A stretch of 18,267 bases of DNA from Pseudomonas sp. (GCA_007117785.1 SKFV01000241.1:1-18267), one strand, 5' to 3'; numbered from the stretch's first letter, positions 1 through 7,514 are shown. Translations and numbers: made by a program. The notes: generated from the sequence alone by a model not told the origin.

Positions 1-17
1 GGGCGGTCAGCAGCCAT
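1..17 (-). CDS. Start of an unidentified gene downstream of dsbA (partial, runs off the left edge)
   Basis: Only the first five codons and part of a sixth are present (Met-Ala-Ala-Asp-Arg), so the product cannot be identified. The call rests on an ATG read leftward from position 17 with an AGGAG ribosome binding site at 26-30, 8 nt upstream and touching the dsbA stop codon. The spacing suggests co-transcription and coupled translation with dsbA. In Pseudomonas a gene of the endonuclease/exonuclease/phosphatase family often follows dsbA; that is context, not something seen here. Confidence 0.5.
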
Positions 18-29
18 CGATTGAACTCC

Positions 30-656
30 TCAGAGCGCCTGGCGCTCCATTTCAACCAGATAGTCAGCAATCTCGAGCATCTTCTCGAAACTGCCGGCCG
101 CGCCGCTCTCAATACGGTATTTGCCATTCACGATCAGCGTCGGCACCCCGGTCGCCCGGTAGTTACGTGCCAACTGCTCGGCCTGACTCATCTTGCTGCG
201 CACACCAAAGGAGCCCCAGGCGCGCTCAAAGGCCTCGGCTTCAACACCGTAGGGCTCCAGCACAGACAGGATCTCACTCTTTTCAGTCATGCGGTGACCG
301 TCCTGATGCAGCGCACGATAGACAGCCTCATGGGTTTCATCCAGCTTGCCGAGACTTTCCAGCGTGAAATACAGCTGGCCATGCGTGTTCCAGGTGCCAC
401 CAAACATGGCAGGCACCAGGCGCAGATAGGTATCTTCCGGCAGATCCGGCTTCCAGGCCTGGATGTAGGGTTCAAACGCATTACAGCCACCACAGCCGTA
501 CCAGAACAGCTCCGCCACCTCGACCTTATCTTCATGCTGGGTTGGCGCCTGTGCTGGGAGCTCGACATAGTGCACGCCGGCCTGAAATTCTTCCGCCTGG
601 GCACTGGCTACCGTGCCCAGCAGGGCAATTGTCATTACCGAAATCCACGCTCGCAT
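30..656 (-). CDS. dsbA: Periplasmic thiol:disulfide oxidoreductase DsbA with a CGGC active site
   Basis: DsbA introduces disulfide bonds into proteins entering the periplasm. The 208-residue product has a signal peptide (about residues 1-21), then the thioredoxin-fold strand ending in FWYGC. The two active-site cysteines are C55 and C58, and the cis-proline loop (TGVPT, P172) is intact. Length and the C-terminal VNGKYR...ADYL region match Pseudomonas DsbA. The start at 656 is chosen because an AGGAG at 663-667 lies 6 nt upstream; the ATG at 662 directly abuts it, and longer versions put the signal peptide inside the protein. The oddity is the active-site dipeptide, Gly-Gly (GGT GGC) instead of the usual Pro-His, which should change the redox potential and pKa of the first cysteine. 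It lies downstream of cytochrome c4 on the same strand but behind a terminator, so it probably has its own promoter between 657 and 758; none could be picked by eye. Confidence 0.93.
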   Translation of the reverse strand: MRAWISVMTIALLGTVASAQAEEFQAGVHYVELPAQAPTQHEDKVEVAELFWYGCGGCNAFEPYIQAWKPDLPEDTYLRLVPAMFGGTWNTHGQLYFTLESLGKLDETHEAVYRALHQDGHRMTEKSEILSVLEPYGVEAEAFERAWGSFGVRSKMSQAEQLARNYRATGVPTLIVNGKYRIESGAAGSFEKMLEIADYLVEMERQAL

Positions 657-758
657 GTACATCTCCTGTTGGCAGTTATTCTTCTTTGCTGACACTAAGA
701 CCTGTTGCCGGATAAAAGATTCCCGCATGCCCACCGCTTTATGTAGCTGACGGACAGC

Positions 759-784
759 AAAAAGGGTGGCATCTGCCACCCTTT
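759..784 (-). terminator. Intrinsic terminator after cytochrome c4
   Basis: An 8-bp perfect stem (GGGTGGCA at 764-771 with TGCCACCC at 774-781) closes a 2-nt apparent loop and is extended by A-T pairs. Read on the minus strand it ends in a run of five T (759-763), the classic intrinsic terminator form. It lies 36 nt past the stop codon of cytochrome c4 and separates that transcript from dsbA. The A/T flanks are nearly symmetrical, so it may work weakly in the other direction too. Confidence 0.85.
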
Positions 785-820
785 ATGCACAGCGTTCAGC
801 AATATCCCGCAATGCTTATA

Positions 821-1435
821 TCAGGGACGCAGGCCCTGAATATAGTTGGCTACTGCTTCAATATCACGGCTGCTCAGGCGGCCAGCGATGGTGCGCATGA
901 CTTCGCTGTCACCATCATTGGTGCGCTCATGCTCACGGAACATGAGCAATTGAGCGGCAGTATAGTCAGCATGCTGCCCCGCCAGGCGTGGGTAGCCGGC
1001 CGGGTCGTTACCCAAACCCGTAGGCGAATGACAACCTGTGCAAGCCGGCAGGCCAGTCTCCAGATTACCGCCACGGTAGATGGCACGGCCGCGCTCATAC
1101 AATTCCGGATCAGCAACGCCCAGAGTCATGGTTTGGGATTCATAGAAGGCCGCGATGTCACGCAGATCCTGCTCGTCAAAGTTATCCAACATGCCGGTCA
1201 TCTCAACAATTACTCGACGGCCTTCTTTTTGGTCAAGCATTTGCTTGAACAAGTAATGCTGCCCCATACCAGCCAACTTTGGGAAGGTTGGGGTAACACT
1301 GTTACCATCGGCACCATGGCAGGCAGAGCAAGTGGCCACCTTTTCGGCGCCGGCTTCGGCGTCACCGAACTGGGCAGCATGGGCTGTGCCGGCGATCCCG
1401 AGAGACAATACCAGACTGACAAGTAGTTTATTCAT
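821..1435 (-). CDS. Diheme cytochrome c4, periplasmic
   Basis: Cytochrome c4 is a diheme electron carrier on the outer face of the inner membrane that feeds electrons to terminal oxidases, including aa3- and cbb3-type enzymes. The 204-residue product has a signal peptide (residues 1-20, AHA before the cut). Two similar cytochrome c domains follow, with heme sites CSACH (36-40) and CTGCH (132-136). Candidate distal methionine ligands are near M79/M82 in the first half and M180 in the second, the latter in the conserved stretch before the final LSxRDIEAVANYIQGL helix. Length and two-domain layout are usual for the family. The ATG at 1435 has only a weak upstream GGA. A terminator at 759-784 ends the transcript. 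Presence in the same window as the coxBAC genes suits a role as oxidase donor, though that is inference. Confidence 0.93.
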   Translation of the reverse strand: MNKLLVSLVLSLGIAGTAHAAQFGDAEAGAEKVATCSACHGADGNSVTPTFPKLAGMGQHYLFKQMLDQKEGRRVIVEMTGMLDNFDEQDLRDIAAFYESQTMTLGVADPELYERGRAIYRGGNLETGLPACTGCHSPTGLGNDPAGYPRLAGQHADYTAAQLLMFREHERTNDGDSEVMRTIAGRLSSRDIEAVANYIQGLRP

Positions 1436-1707
1436 CGGCTAATCCAATAACGGCTGTATTAAAATAATGTGGTCCTGCTTGCCTCAACACCAGCCCCTTA
1501 CGGGCCCGGCAGCAAGCCAGAATGATAGCTTGGGTAAGCATTCAATCAGCCTGACCCGCTGCTGTCCACTGGCATCTGTGCTAAAGACGCACCCAATCAG
1601 GTGCATTAGGCATTCAGTCCAGATATAAAACCGCAGCAGTATATACTAAGCTTGCACCCTGCGTGAATGACCTGACGCCCCTGATTCTCCCAAGTAACGG
1701 ATTCAAC
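1436..1707. other. Divergent intergenic region between cytochrome c4 and engB
   Basis: No convincing gene is seen in these 272 bases. The stretch must hold promoters for both flanking genes. For engB, TATACT (1642-1647) and TATAAA (1624-1629) are plausible -10 boxes, but neither has a good -35 at the right distance. For cytochrome c4, a weak pair TTGAGG (1482-1487) and TATTTT (1461-1466), read leftward with 15 nt between, is possible. In P. aeruginosa a second cytochrome gene is recalled in this position; nothing like it (no CXXCH frame) is present here. Confidence 0.4.
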
Positions 1708-2370
1708 ATGCCCGCCTCGACACCTCTGGTAACACTCTGCCAACAATCCACCTTTATCAAAAGCGCGGACAAGCTAGAGCAATGCCCTCCCGACTGGGGC
1801 CGTGAAGTCGCATTCGCAGGGCGCTCCAATGCCGGCAAATCCAGTGCATTGAACACCCTGACCCATGCCCGTCTGGCACGTACCTCGAAAACCCCGGGGC
1901 GCACCCAACTGATCAACTTTTTCCAGCTGGACGATACGCGCCGCCTGGTTGACCTGCCTGGCTATGGCTACGCCAAAGTACCCCTGGCACTCAAAGATCA
2001 CTGGCAACGCCACCTGGATGCCTATCTGAGCGAGCGCCAGTCACTGGTTGGCCTGGTGCTGGTTATGGACGTACGCCACCCCCTAGGCCCTTTCGACACC
2101 ATGATGCTGGACTGGGCCCAGCGCGCTGACATGCCGTTACATATCCTGTTGAGCAAGTCAGACAAGCTGAAATATGGCGCGGCAAAAAACACCCTGTTCA
2201 AGGTGCAAACCGAGGTGCGCAAGATTTATGGCGACCAGGTCAGCGTGCAGCTATTCTCTTCACCCAAACGTGAAGGCATCGAGATAGCCCATGCGCAACT
2301 GGAGCAATGGTTGTTTGCCGAGGAAGAGGCAGCCCCTGGCGATGGTCAGGTGCAACAGCCCGACACCTGA
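1708..2370 (+). CDS. engB: Ribosome biogenesis GTPase EngB (YihA/YsxC)
   Basis: EngB is an essential TrmE-Era-like GTPase that helps assemble the large ribosomal subunit and is also linked to cell division. The 220-residue product shows the G motifs in order: G1 GRSNAGKSS (38-46), the G2-region threonines in SKTPGRTQ (60-67), G3 DLPG (82-85), G4 SKSD (149-152) and a G5-like SSPKREG near the C-terminus. The ATG at 1708 is chosen because the protein then begins like Pseudomonas EngB (CQQSTF shortly after the start). An in-frame GTG at 1663 would add 15 residues and cannot be excluded, since neither start has a strong ribosome binding site. The C-terminal tail after about residue 205 is acidic and variable. 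A small unknown ORF follows 49 nt downstream on the same strand; polA beyond it is convergent. Confidence 0.93.
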   Translation: MPASTPLVTLCQQSTFIKSADKLEQCPPDWGREVAFAGRSNAGKSSALNTLTHARLARTSKTPGRTQLINFFQLDDTRRLVDLPGYGYAKVPLALKDHWQRHLDAYLSERQSLVGLVLVMDVRHPLGPFDTMMLDWAQRADMPLHILLSKSDKLKYGAAKNTLFKVQTEVRKIYGDQVSVQLFSSPKREGIEIAHAQLEQWLFAEEEAAPGDGQVQQPDT

Positions 2371-2419
2371 AACAGGTCACCAATCTGCCTGACAGCCGAT
2401 AACATTCGAGACGACTTTC

Positions 2420-2743
2420 ATGGACATTGACAGTAACCGTTTATTGCTAGAGCTCGACAAGCGCCGCCGGGAAATCAACCGCAACATCATCAACCCGGCT
2501 ATCCCAGAAATATCTCTGGAAGATCTGAACCAGTTGCTCAGCATGGTCGCCGAGGTTAGACGGGACTATTTGTGCTCACTGCTGGATTTGACTAAAAATA
2601 ACAAAGGCAAGGCACCCGCGAGCGAAGGTGTTCACGTCTTGCGCCAGCAAAGGGAAATGTATGACGAATTGGTTGCTGCGGTTAATGCTCTGGAAACGGC
2701 AATACAGCGCGGCTATCTGGATGTAAGGCCAGCCAGAAAATAA
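2420..2743 (+). CDS. Small hypothetical protein, charged and predicted helical
   Basis: This product is not recognised. It has 107 residues, no signal peptide, no membrane segment and no familiar motif. The sequence is rich in Arg, Lys, Glu and Leu with a heptad-like feel at both ends (LLLELDKRRREIN and YDELVAAVNALETAIQ), so a helical or coiled-coil dimer is plausible. A Lys/Asn-rich hinge (TKNNKGK) lies near residues 58-64. It could share the engB transcript, 49 nt upstream. The only Shine-Dalgarno candidate is a weak GAGACGA about 8 nt before the ATG. The base composition is less GC-rich than the neighbouring genes, and the following 400 bases are also AT-rich, which could mean recent acquisition or a fading gene. 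It may also be a non-coding ORF; the intact length and lack of any better frame favour coding. Confidence 0.5.
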   Translation: MDIDSNRLLLELDKRRREINRNIINPAIPEISLEDLNQLLSMVAEVRRDYLCSLLDLTKNNKGKAPASEGVHVLRQQREMYDELVAAVNALETAIQRGYLDVRPARK

Positions 2744-3145
2744 CGATCAGGCGCCTTCCGTTTCGTTGCCGCCCCCTGAACTCAACACAAAAAAAGCAAG
2801 ATATAGCCTGCCCGAAAACGAAAATGGACAGATTTATTGTCAGCTATCTCATGATTGCTCCGCTTCAGGAATGACGGCAGCTAACTGAGGGGGCTCAGAG
2901 TAATCCCAATAAAGATCAGCTTTTTAACTGAACATCTTCCCTGTTATTTCTCTATCTATACTGCGCCCTTTCTGATGACTTGGGCAAAATCATCAAGCTG
3001 TCAGATTGCACACACAGGAAATTCGGTATCGACTGGTGACGCGGATTTCACCTTTGGTCAGCTTTAATATCAGGAAAGCAGTGGCATTTGGCAAGCATTC
3101 AAAGCCCCGGGCGAGGCATTTCCAGTAAAATCAGTTTTTTCGGGC
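2744..3145. other. AT-rich intergenic stretch without a recognisable gene
   Basis: No frame here looks coding on either strand. A short hairpin (CTGAG 2885-2889 with CTCAG 2894-2898, four G in the loop) has no T tract and is not a terminator. Several short A and T runs are present. No promoter, repeat or attachment site could be supported. The right boundary is the T tract of the small-RNA terminator. Confidence 0.5.
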
Positions 3146-3185
3146 AAAAAAACCCCGAACTTCTATGGGGAGAAAAAGTTCGGGG
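3146..3185 (-). terminator. Intrinsic terminator of the small RNA (and possibly of polA read-through)
   Basis: A 10-bp perfect stem, CCCCGAACTT (3153-3162) with AAGTTCGGGG (3176-3185), encloses a 13-nt loop. Read on the minus strand it is followed at once by seven T (3146-3152). This is the strongest terminator in the window. On the plus strand no T run follows, so it is directional. It is about 200 nt past the polA stop and no closer polA terminator is evident. Confidence 0.92.
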
Positions 3186-3279
3186 CACAATTACCGGGCT
3201 GTGCTAGGAAAACGTTGCCCGGTTGGATCTGCCAACACTAAATCACATCTAGGGAGCATGAAGGGCTTACCAGCCATTC
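3146..3279 (-). ncRNA. ersA: ErsA / Spot 42-like small regulatory RNA
   Basis: The predicted RNA starts about 3278-3280 and ends in the T run at 3146-3152, giving roughly 134 nt. Reading 5' to 3' it contains a short GGCT/AGCC hairpin near the start, then an unpaired CTTCATGCTCCCT (3263 to 3251) that is complementary to a Shine-Dalgarno-plus-AUG sequence. Next come a GTTGG/CCAAC hairpin (3222-3236), a 7-bp ACCGGGC/GCCCGGT hairpin (3193-3199 with 3217-3223) and a 10-bp terminator stem with CTCCCC in its loop. It lies just past polA on the polA strand, between polA and engB. That is the locus of Spot 42 in enterics and of ErsA (132 nt, AlgU-dependent) in P. aeruginosa. ErsA acts with Hfq on mRNAs such as algC and oprD; targets here are unknown. 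The identification rests on locus, size, promoter type and structure, not on sequence alignment. Confidence 0.75.
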
Positions 3280-3285
3280 AATTAA

Positions 3286-3312
3286 TCTGACGGGCCCTGC
3301 CGGCTTTAGTTC
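3286..3312 (-). promoter_or_regulatory. AlgU/RpoE-type extracytoplasmic-stress promoter for the small RNA
   Basis: Read on the minus strand the sequence is GAACTA (3312 to 3307), 16 nt, then TCAGA (3290 to 3286). The family consensus is GAACTT, 16-17 nt, TCTGA, so each element differs at one base and the spacing is exact. Start of transcription is expected 6-8 nt further, near 3279. The -35 element lies 73 nt past the polA stop codon. ErsA of P. aeruginosa is known to depend on the same sigma factor (sigma 22). Confidence 0.75.
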
Positions 3313-3346
3313 AAAAAAGTTTTCAGACGGATAAGTTATCAGGGCA

Positions 3347-3366
3347 GGGCTGCTTATAAGCAGCCC
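3347..3366. repeat. 20-bp perfect palindrome just downstream of polA
   Basis: GGGCTGCTTATAAGCAGCCC is its own reverse complement. As RNA it folds into an 8-bp stem with a UUAU-like tetraloop. It lies 20 nt past the polA stop codon and 35 nt before the -35 box of the small RNA. No T run follows on either strand, so it is not a standard intrinsic terminator. It could protect the 3' end of the polA mRNA or bind a dimeric regulator near the small-RNA promoter. Confidence 0.7.
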
Positions 3367-3385
3367 GAAATCACCCTGCAGGCGT

Positions 3386-6187
3386 CTAGTGCGCCTGATC
3401 CCAGTTATCACCCACGCCGACGTCAACCACCAGCGGCACATCCAGTTCGGCCGCTTCGCTCATGTGCTTGCGCAGGCCGTCGGTCAGGGCTTCGAGCTGA
3501 TCGTCGCGTACTTCCAGTACCAGTTCATCGTGTACCTGCATGACCATGCGCGCATCCAGGCCACTGTCCTGCAGCCATTGATCCACACTCAGCATGGCGC
3601 GCTTGATGATGTCGGCGGCAGTACCTTGCATCGGGGCGTTGATCGCAGTGCGTTCAGCGCCTTTGCGCATGGCTTGGTTCTTGGCGTTGATTTCCGGCAG
3701 GTAGAGGCGGCGGCCATACAGGGTTTCCACGTAGCCCTGCTCGGCAGCCTGCTTGCGCGTGCGCTCCATGTAGGCCAGCACACCGGGGTAGCGTTCGAAA
3801 TACCGATCAATGTACTCCTGCGCCTGCTTGCGATCGACGTCGATCTGTTTGGCCAGGCCAAAGGCGCTCATGCCGTAGATCAACCCGAAGTTGATCGCCT
3901 TAGAGCGGCGGCGCTGATCGGCGGTTACCTCGTCCAGCGGCACGCCAAAGACTTCGGCGGCGGTTGCCTTGTGTACATCCAGGTTATTGCGGAAGGCGTC
4001 CAGCAGGCCGGGGTCCTGGGCCAGATGCGCCATGATGCGCAGCTCGATCTGCGAGTAGTCGGCAGCGACCAGACGATAGCCCTCAGGGGCAATAAAGGCC
4101 TGACGGATGCGTCGGCCCTCGGCCGTGCGGATCGGGATGTTCTGCAGATTGGGATCCGAGGACGACAGACGCCCGGTAGCGGTGACGGCCTGATGGTAAC
4201 TGGTATGGATGCGGTGCGTACGCGGGTTGATCTGCTCCGGCAGCCGGTCGGTATAGGTGCTTTTCAGCTTGCTGACGGTGCGGTACTGCATGATCACCTG
4301 GGGCAGCTCATAGCCCTGCTCGGCCAGCTCGGCGAGCACCGATTCAGCGGTTGAGGGCTGTCCCTTGGCGGTCTTGCTGATCACCGGCAAGCCCTGCTTT
4401 TCATACAGGATCACGCCCAGTTGTTTGGGTGAGCCGAGATTGAACTCCTGGCCGGCGAGATCATAGGCCTGCTGCTGCAAATCGAGCATTTTCTCGCCAA
4501 GCTCGCGGCTTTGCACGCCCAATAGTTTGGGGTCGACCAGCGCGCCGTTGCGTTCGATGCGCGCGAGTACCGGCACCAGCGGAATTTCAATTTCCTGCAA
4601 CACCTTGGCCAGGCCAGGCTCGGCTTGCAGCCGCGGCCACAGGTGCTGGTGCAGGCGCAGGGTAATGTCGGCGTCTTCGGCCGCGTAGGGGCCGGCCTGC
4701 TCCAGCGCGATCTGATCAAAAGTCAGTTGCTTGGCGCCCTTGCCGGCGATATCGGCAAAGCGGGTGGTGCTGTGACCGAGGTATTTCAGTGCCAGGCTGT
4801 CCATGTCGTGCCGGGTCGCTGTGGCGTCGAGCACATAGGACTCCAGCATGGTATCGAAGTGCACGCCGCGCACTTGAATGCCGCAACGCTCCAATACGTT
4901 GATGTCGTATTTGGCATGCTGCGCCACTTTCGGCTTGTTCGGGTCTTCCAGCAGCGGCTTGAGTGCAGCCAGGACCTTGTCACGGCCCAGTTGATCGGGC
5001 GCGCCCATATAAGTGTGTGCCAGCGGAATGTAGGCCGCCTCATGCGGGCTGACCGCCAGCGAGATACCGACCAGTTCGGCTAGCTGCGCGTGCACGCTGG
5101 TAGTTTCGGTATCAAAGGCAAAGAGTTCAGCCTGCTTGAGCTTGTCGACCCAGCGGTCGAACTCGGCCTGCTCGAGAATGGTCAGGTAGTCTGCTTCGAC
5201 AACTGCCTCAGGTTTGGTCTCTGATGTCGCTTCAGCCGAAGCCTCTACCTCTTCAGGCGTCAGGGCTTCATTGTCGGTACGCGCCTCACTAAGCTCATCA
5301 CTGCGTTGTGCGCGCAGCAACTCATCCATCCAGGTCTTGAACTCCAATTCACGGTACAAGGCCAGCAAAGCGTCGCGATCCGCTGCCTGTGGCTGCAGTT
5401 CATCCACCGTGACCTCAAGTTCAACATCAATCTTGATGGTAGCCAGCTCGTAGGAGAGGTAGGCCATCTCCTTGTGCTCAAGCAGCTTCTCCGGCAGCTT
5501 CTTCGCGCCGCGGATCGGAAGCTCGCGCACCTGTTCCAGATTGGCGTAGAGCACATCCAGGCCGCCGCCAATCCCGGTCAGCAAGCCCAGCGCGGTTTTC
5601 TCGCCCACACCCGGCACGCCGGGGATGTTGTCAACCTTGTCACCCATCAGCGCCAGGTAGTCGATGATCAACTCCGGGCCGAGGCCGAACTTGTCGTGTA
5701 CGCCCTGAATATCCATCACCGTATTGGTCATGGTATTGACCAGGGTGATGTGTTCATCGACCAGCTGGGCCATATCCTTGTCACCGGTGGAAATCACCAC
5801 CTCGCGCCCGGCCGCCGCACTTTGCCGCGCCAGGGTACCGATGACGTCATCCGCCTCAACGCCTTCAATGCACAGCAACGGTAAGCCAAGGGCGCGCACG
5901 CTGGCATGCAGCGGCTCGACCTGGGAGCGCAATTCATCGGGCATTGGCGGGCGCTGCGCCTTGTATTCAGCAAAGAGCTCGTCACGGAAGGTCGGCCCCT
6001 TGGCATCGAATACCACGGCAAAGGGACTTTTCGGGTACTGCCGGCGCAGGCTCTTGAGCATGTTCAACACGCCTTTCACCGCACCCGTCGGCTGACCATT
6101 GGAGGTGGTCAACGGGGGCAGAGCGTGGAAGGCGCGGTACAGGTAAGAGGAGCCATCTACCAGAATCAGCGGGGCGTGGTCAGTCAT
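3386..6187 (-). CDS. polA: DNA polymerase I
   Basis: DNA polymerase I fills gaps and removes RNA primers in replication and repair. The 933-residue product has all three domains. The 5'-nuclease domain covers about 1-290 ([37 protein letters not shown]). A Glu/Ala-rich linker follows (about 293-333). The proofreading domain has DTE (D359, E361), D428 in HAKYD and YAAEDAD (D507). The polymerase domain has [18 protein letters not shown], motif [10 protein letters not shown] (D710), motif [15 protein letters not shown] and motif C VHDEL (D887). All catalytic acids are present, so proofreading should be active. ATG at 6187 is chosen over an upstream in-frame TTG (6199) because it matches the family start; neither has a good ribosome binding site. 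The gene diverges from the DUF2782-thrB pair and is followed by the ErsA-like RNA. Confidence 0.97.
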   Translation of the reverse strand: MTDHAPLILVDGSSYLYRAFHALPPLTTSNGQPTGAVKGVLNMLKSLRRQYPKSPFAVVFDAKGPTFRDELFAEYKAQRPPMPDELRSQVEPLHASVRALGLPLLCIEGVEADDVIGTLARQSAAAGREVVISTGDKDMAQLVDEHITLVNTMTNTVMDIQGVHDKFGLGPELIIDYLALMGDKVDNIPGVPGVGEKTALGLLTGIGGGLDVLYANLEQVRELPIRGAKKLPEKLLEHKEMAYLSYELATIKIDVELEVTVDELQPQAADRDALLALYRELEFKTWMDELLRAQRSDELSEARTDNEALTPEEVEASAEATSETKPEAVVEADYLTILEQAEFDRWVDKLKQAELFAFDTETTSVHAQLAELVGISLAVSPHEAAYIPLAHTYMGAPDQLGRDKVLAALKPLLEDPNKPKVAQHAKYDINVLERCGIQVRGVHFDTMLESYVLDATATRHDMDSLALKYLGHSTTRFADIAGKGAKQLTFDQIALEQAGPYAAEDADITLRLHQHLWPRLQAEPGLAKVLQEIEIPLVPVLARIERNGALVDPKLLGVQSRELGEKMLDLQQQAYDLAGQEFNLGSPKQLGVILYEKQGLPVISKTAKGQPSTAESVLAELAEQGYELPQVIMQYRTVSKLKSTYTDRLPEQINPRTHRIHTSYHQAVTATGRLSSSDPNLQNIPIRTAEGRRIRQAFIAPEGYRLVAADYSQIELRIMAHLAQDPGLLDAFRNNLDVHKATAAEVFGVPLDEVTADQRRRSKAINFGLIYGMSAFGLAKQIDVDRKQAQEYIDRYFERYPGVLAYMERTRKQAAEQGYVETLYGRRLYLPEINAKNQAMRKGAERTAINAPMQGTAADIIKRAMLSVDQWLQDSGLDARMVMQVHDELVLEVRDDQLEALTDGLRKHMSEAAELDVPLVVDVGVGDNWDQAH

Positions 6188-6259
6188 GCGCTGGATCAAC
6201 TATGCAAGTGAAAAAGGGACTAGAATAAGAGCATTACCTATTCAAAGGACAAGAGTACC

Positions 6260-6547
6260 ATGACCACACGACTTCGCCTTGTTCTGGGCACCCTGCTGCT
6301 CGCCCTGAGCCTGCCATTGCTGGCCCAGGACAGCCTGCCCGGTGAACCGGAAGTGACCATTCGTCAGGACGGTGACCGGATTGTTGAAGAGTACCGCCTG
6401 AACGGCTTCCTCTATGCGATCAAGGTCACGCCACCCAATGGTCCGCCCTATTTCCTGGTAGCCGTGGATGATGACGGCAACTTTGCCCGCGCCGACCAGG
6501 TGCAGCAGGGGCTGCGTATTCCGAGCTGGAAAATCTTCGAGTGGTAA
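6260..6547 (+). CDS. DUF2782 family secreted small protein
   Basis: The function of this family is not known. The 95-residue product begins with a clear signal peptide (about residues 1-22, hydrophobic core LVLGTLLLALSLPLLA, cut before QDS), so the mature protein of about 73 residues is periplasmic. The conserved core is EEYRLNGFLYAIKVTPPNGPPYFLVAVDDDGNF, followed by the C-terminal SWKIFEW, which fits the DUF2782 pattern of Pseudomonas. Possible ribosome binding sites are AAGGA (6245-6249) and AAGAG (6251-6255). thrB begins 7 nt downstream and is surely on the same transcript. The same pairing next to polA is recalled in P. aeruginosa, but no link between homoserine phosphorylation and this periplasmic protein can be read from the sequence. 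Confidence 0.85.
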   Translation: MTTRLRLVLGTLLLALSLPLLAQDSLPGEPEVTIRQDGDRIVEEYRLNGFLYAIKVTPPNGPPYFLVAVDDDGNFARADQVQQGLRIPSWKIFEW

Positions 6548-6554
6548 AGCGCTG

Positions 6555-7511
6555 ATGTCGGTCTTTACCCCGGTCAGCCGTGACCAGTTGGAAACTTTTC
6601 TGGCCGGTTACGACCTGGGCCGCCTAGTGGATTTTCAGGGCATTGAAGGGGGCAGCGAGAACAGCAATTTTTTCGTCGCCACCAGCCAGGGGGAGTTTGT
6701 GCTGACCCTGGTCGAGCGCGGCCCGGCGCAAGCGCTGGATTTTTTTATCCAGCTGCTCGCCGAGCTGCATGCCGCCAGTTTGCCGGTGCCCTACGCCATT
6801 GCCGATCGCAATGGCCAATGCCTGCAACAGCTAAATGATCGCCCGGCCTTGTTGCAGCCGCGCCTGCCCGGCAAACACCTGAGTACCCCCAACCCGAGTG
6901 ACTGCCAGGCAGTCGGCACGGCCTTGGCACAACTGCATCAGGCCAGCAGCAAGAGCTCACTGCAGCGGCGCAGTGATCGTGGGCTGGACTGGCTGGCGGA
7001 ACAGGGCAGCGCCCTGGCGGCGGAACTGGACGACGGCGACCTGCATACGCAACTGAAACAGACCCTGGCGCTGATCAACCAATGGCGGCAGCAGCCACCG
7101 GCGTTGCCCAGAGCAATCGTGCATGCCGACCTGTTCCGCGACAACGTGATGTTTGACGGGCATCACCTGAGCGGCATGATCGATTTCTACAACGCGCATA
7201 CCGGCATCACCCTGTATGACGTAGCCATTGCCTGCAATGACTGGTGCCTGGATGCCGAACAGCAACTGGACCCGGCGCGCACCCGTGCCCTGCTGGCCGG
7301 TTATGCGGCATTGCGCCCGTTCAGCCCGGCAGAGGCCGACGCCTGGCCGGCACTGCTGCGTATTGCCGCGCTGCGCTTCTGGCTCTCGCGTCAGCACGCC
7401 GCGGCGCAGCACAAGGATCAGCCCGGCGTGCTGGTCAAGGACCCCGGGCATTTCCGACAGATCTTTGCCAACCACAGCACGGTCAGCATTGGCCTGCCGT
7501 TGGCGCTATAA
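6555..7511 (+). CDS. thrB: Homoserine kinase, protein-kinase-fold (ThrB of Pseudomonas type)
   Basis: This enzyme phosphorylates homoserine with ATP, the step before threonine synthase. The 318-residue protein is not the GHMP-type kinase of E. coli but the aminoglycoside-phosphotransferase/choline-kinase fold used by pseudomonads. An N-terminal lobe (GIEGGSENSNFFV, then EFVLTLVE for the nucleotide-binding strands) is followed by the catalytic loop HADLFRDN (H190, D192, N197) and the metal-binding MIDFYNA (D210). Length fits the family. The ATG at 6555 gives the expected MSVFTPVSRDQLETFLAGYDLG start; an upstream in-frame extension would run back into the DUF2782 gene in another frame. It ends 3 nt from the convergent znuA stop with no terminator between them. 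Confidence 0.95.
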   Translation: MSVFTPVSRDQLETFLAGYDLGRLVDFQGIEGGSENSNFFVATSQGEFVLTLVERGPAQALDFFIQLLAELHAASLPVPYAIADRNGQCLQQLNDRPALLQPRLPGKHLSTPNPSDCQAVGTALAQLHQASSKSSLQRRSDRGLDWLAEQGSALAAELDDGDLHTQLKQTLALINQWRQQPPALPRAIVHADLFRDNVMFDGHHLSGMIDFYNAHTGITLYDVAIACNDWCLDAEQQLDPARTRALLAGYAALRPFSPAEADAWPALLRIAALRFWLSRQHAAAQHKDQPGVLVKDPGHFRQIFANHSTVSIGLPLAL

Positions 7512-7514
7512 CGG

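Noticed and set aside
2365..2377. ACCTG/CAGGT hairpin at the engB stop codon as terminator
   Set aside because: Only five base pairs, includes the stop codon and lacks a T tract; engB may continue into the next ORF.
3157..3185. GAACTT followed about 16 nt later by TTCGG on the plus strand, resembling an AlgU promoter
   Set aside because: GAACTT is one arm of the terminator stem and the -10 match is poor. The better promoter is on the minus strand at 3286-3312.
3238..3441. 67-codon minus-strand frame spanning the small-RNA region and the end of polA
   Set aside because: It overlaps the polA 3' end out of frame and crosses the palindrome and the small-RNA promoter; no ribosome binding site or homology recognised.
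3389..4354. Long open frame on the plus strand opposite polA
   Set aside because: It is the mirror of the GC-rich polA coding sequence; polA carries every family motif in the other frame, and this translation has no recognisable domain.
6188..6259. Sigma-70 promoter for DUF2782-thrB using TAGAAT (6221-6226)
   Set aside because: The -10 is good but no acceptable -35 lies 16-18 nt upstream, so it was not listed as a feature.
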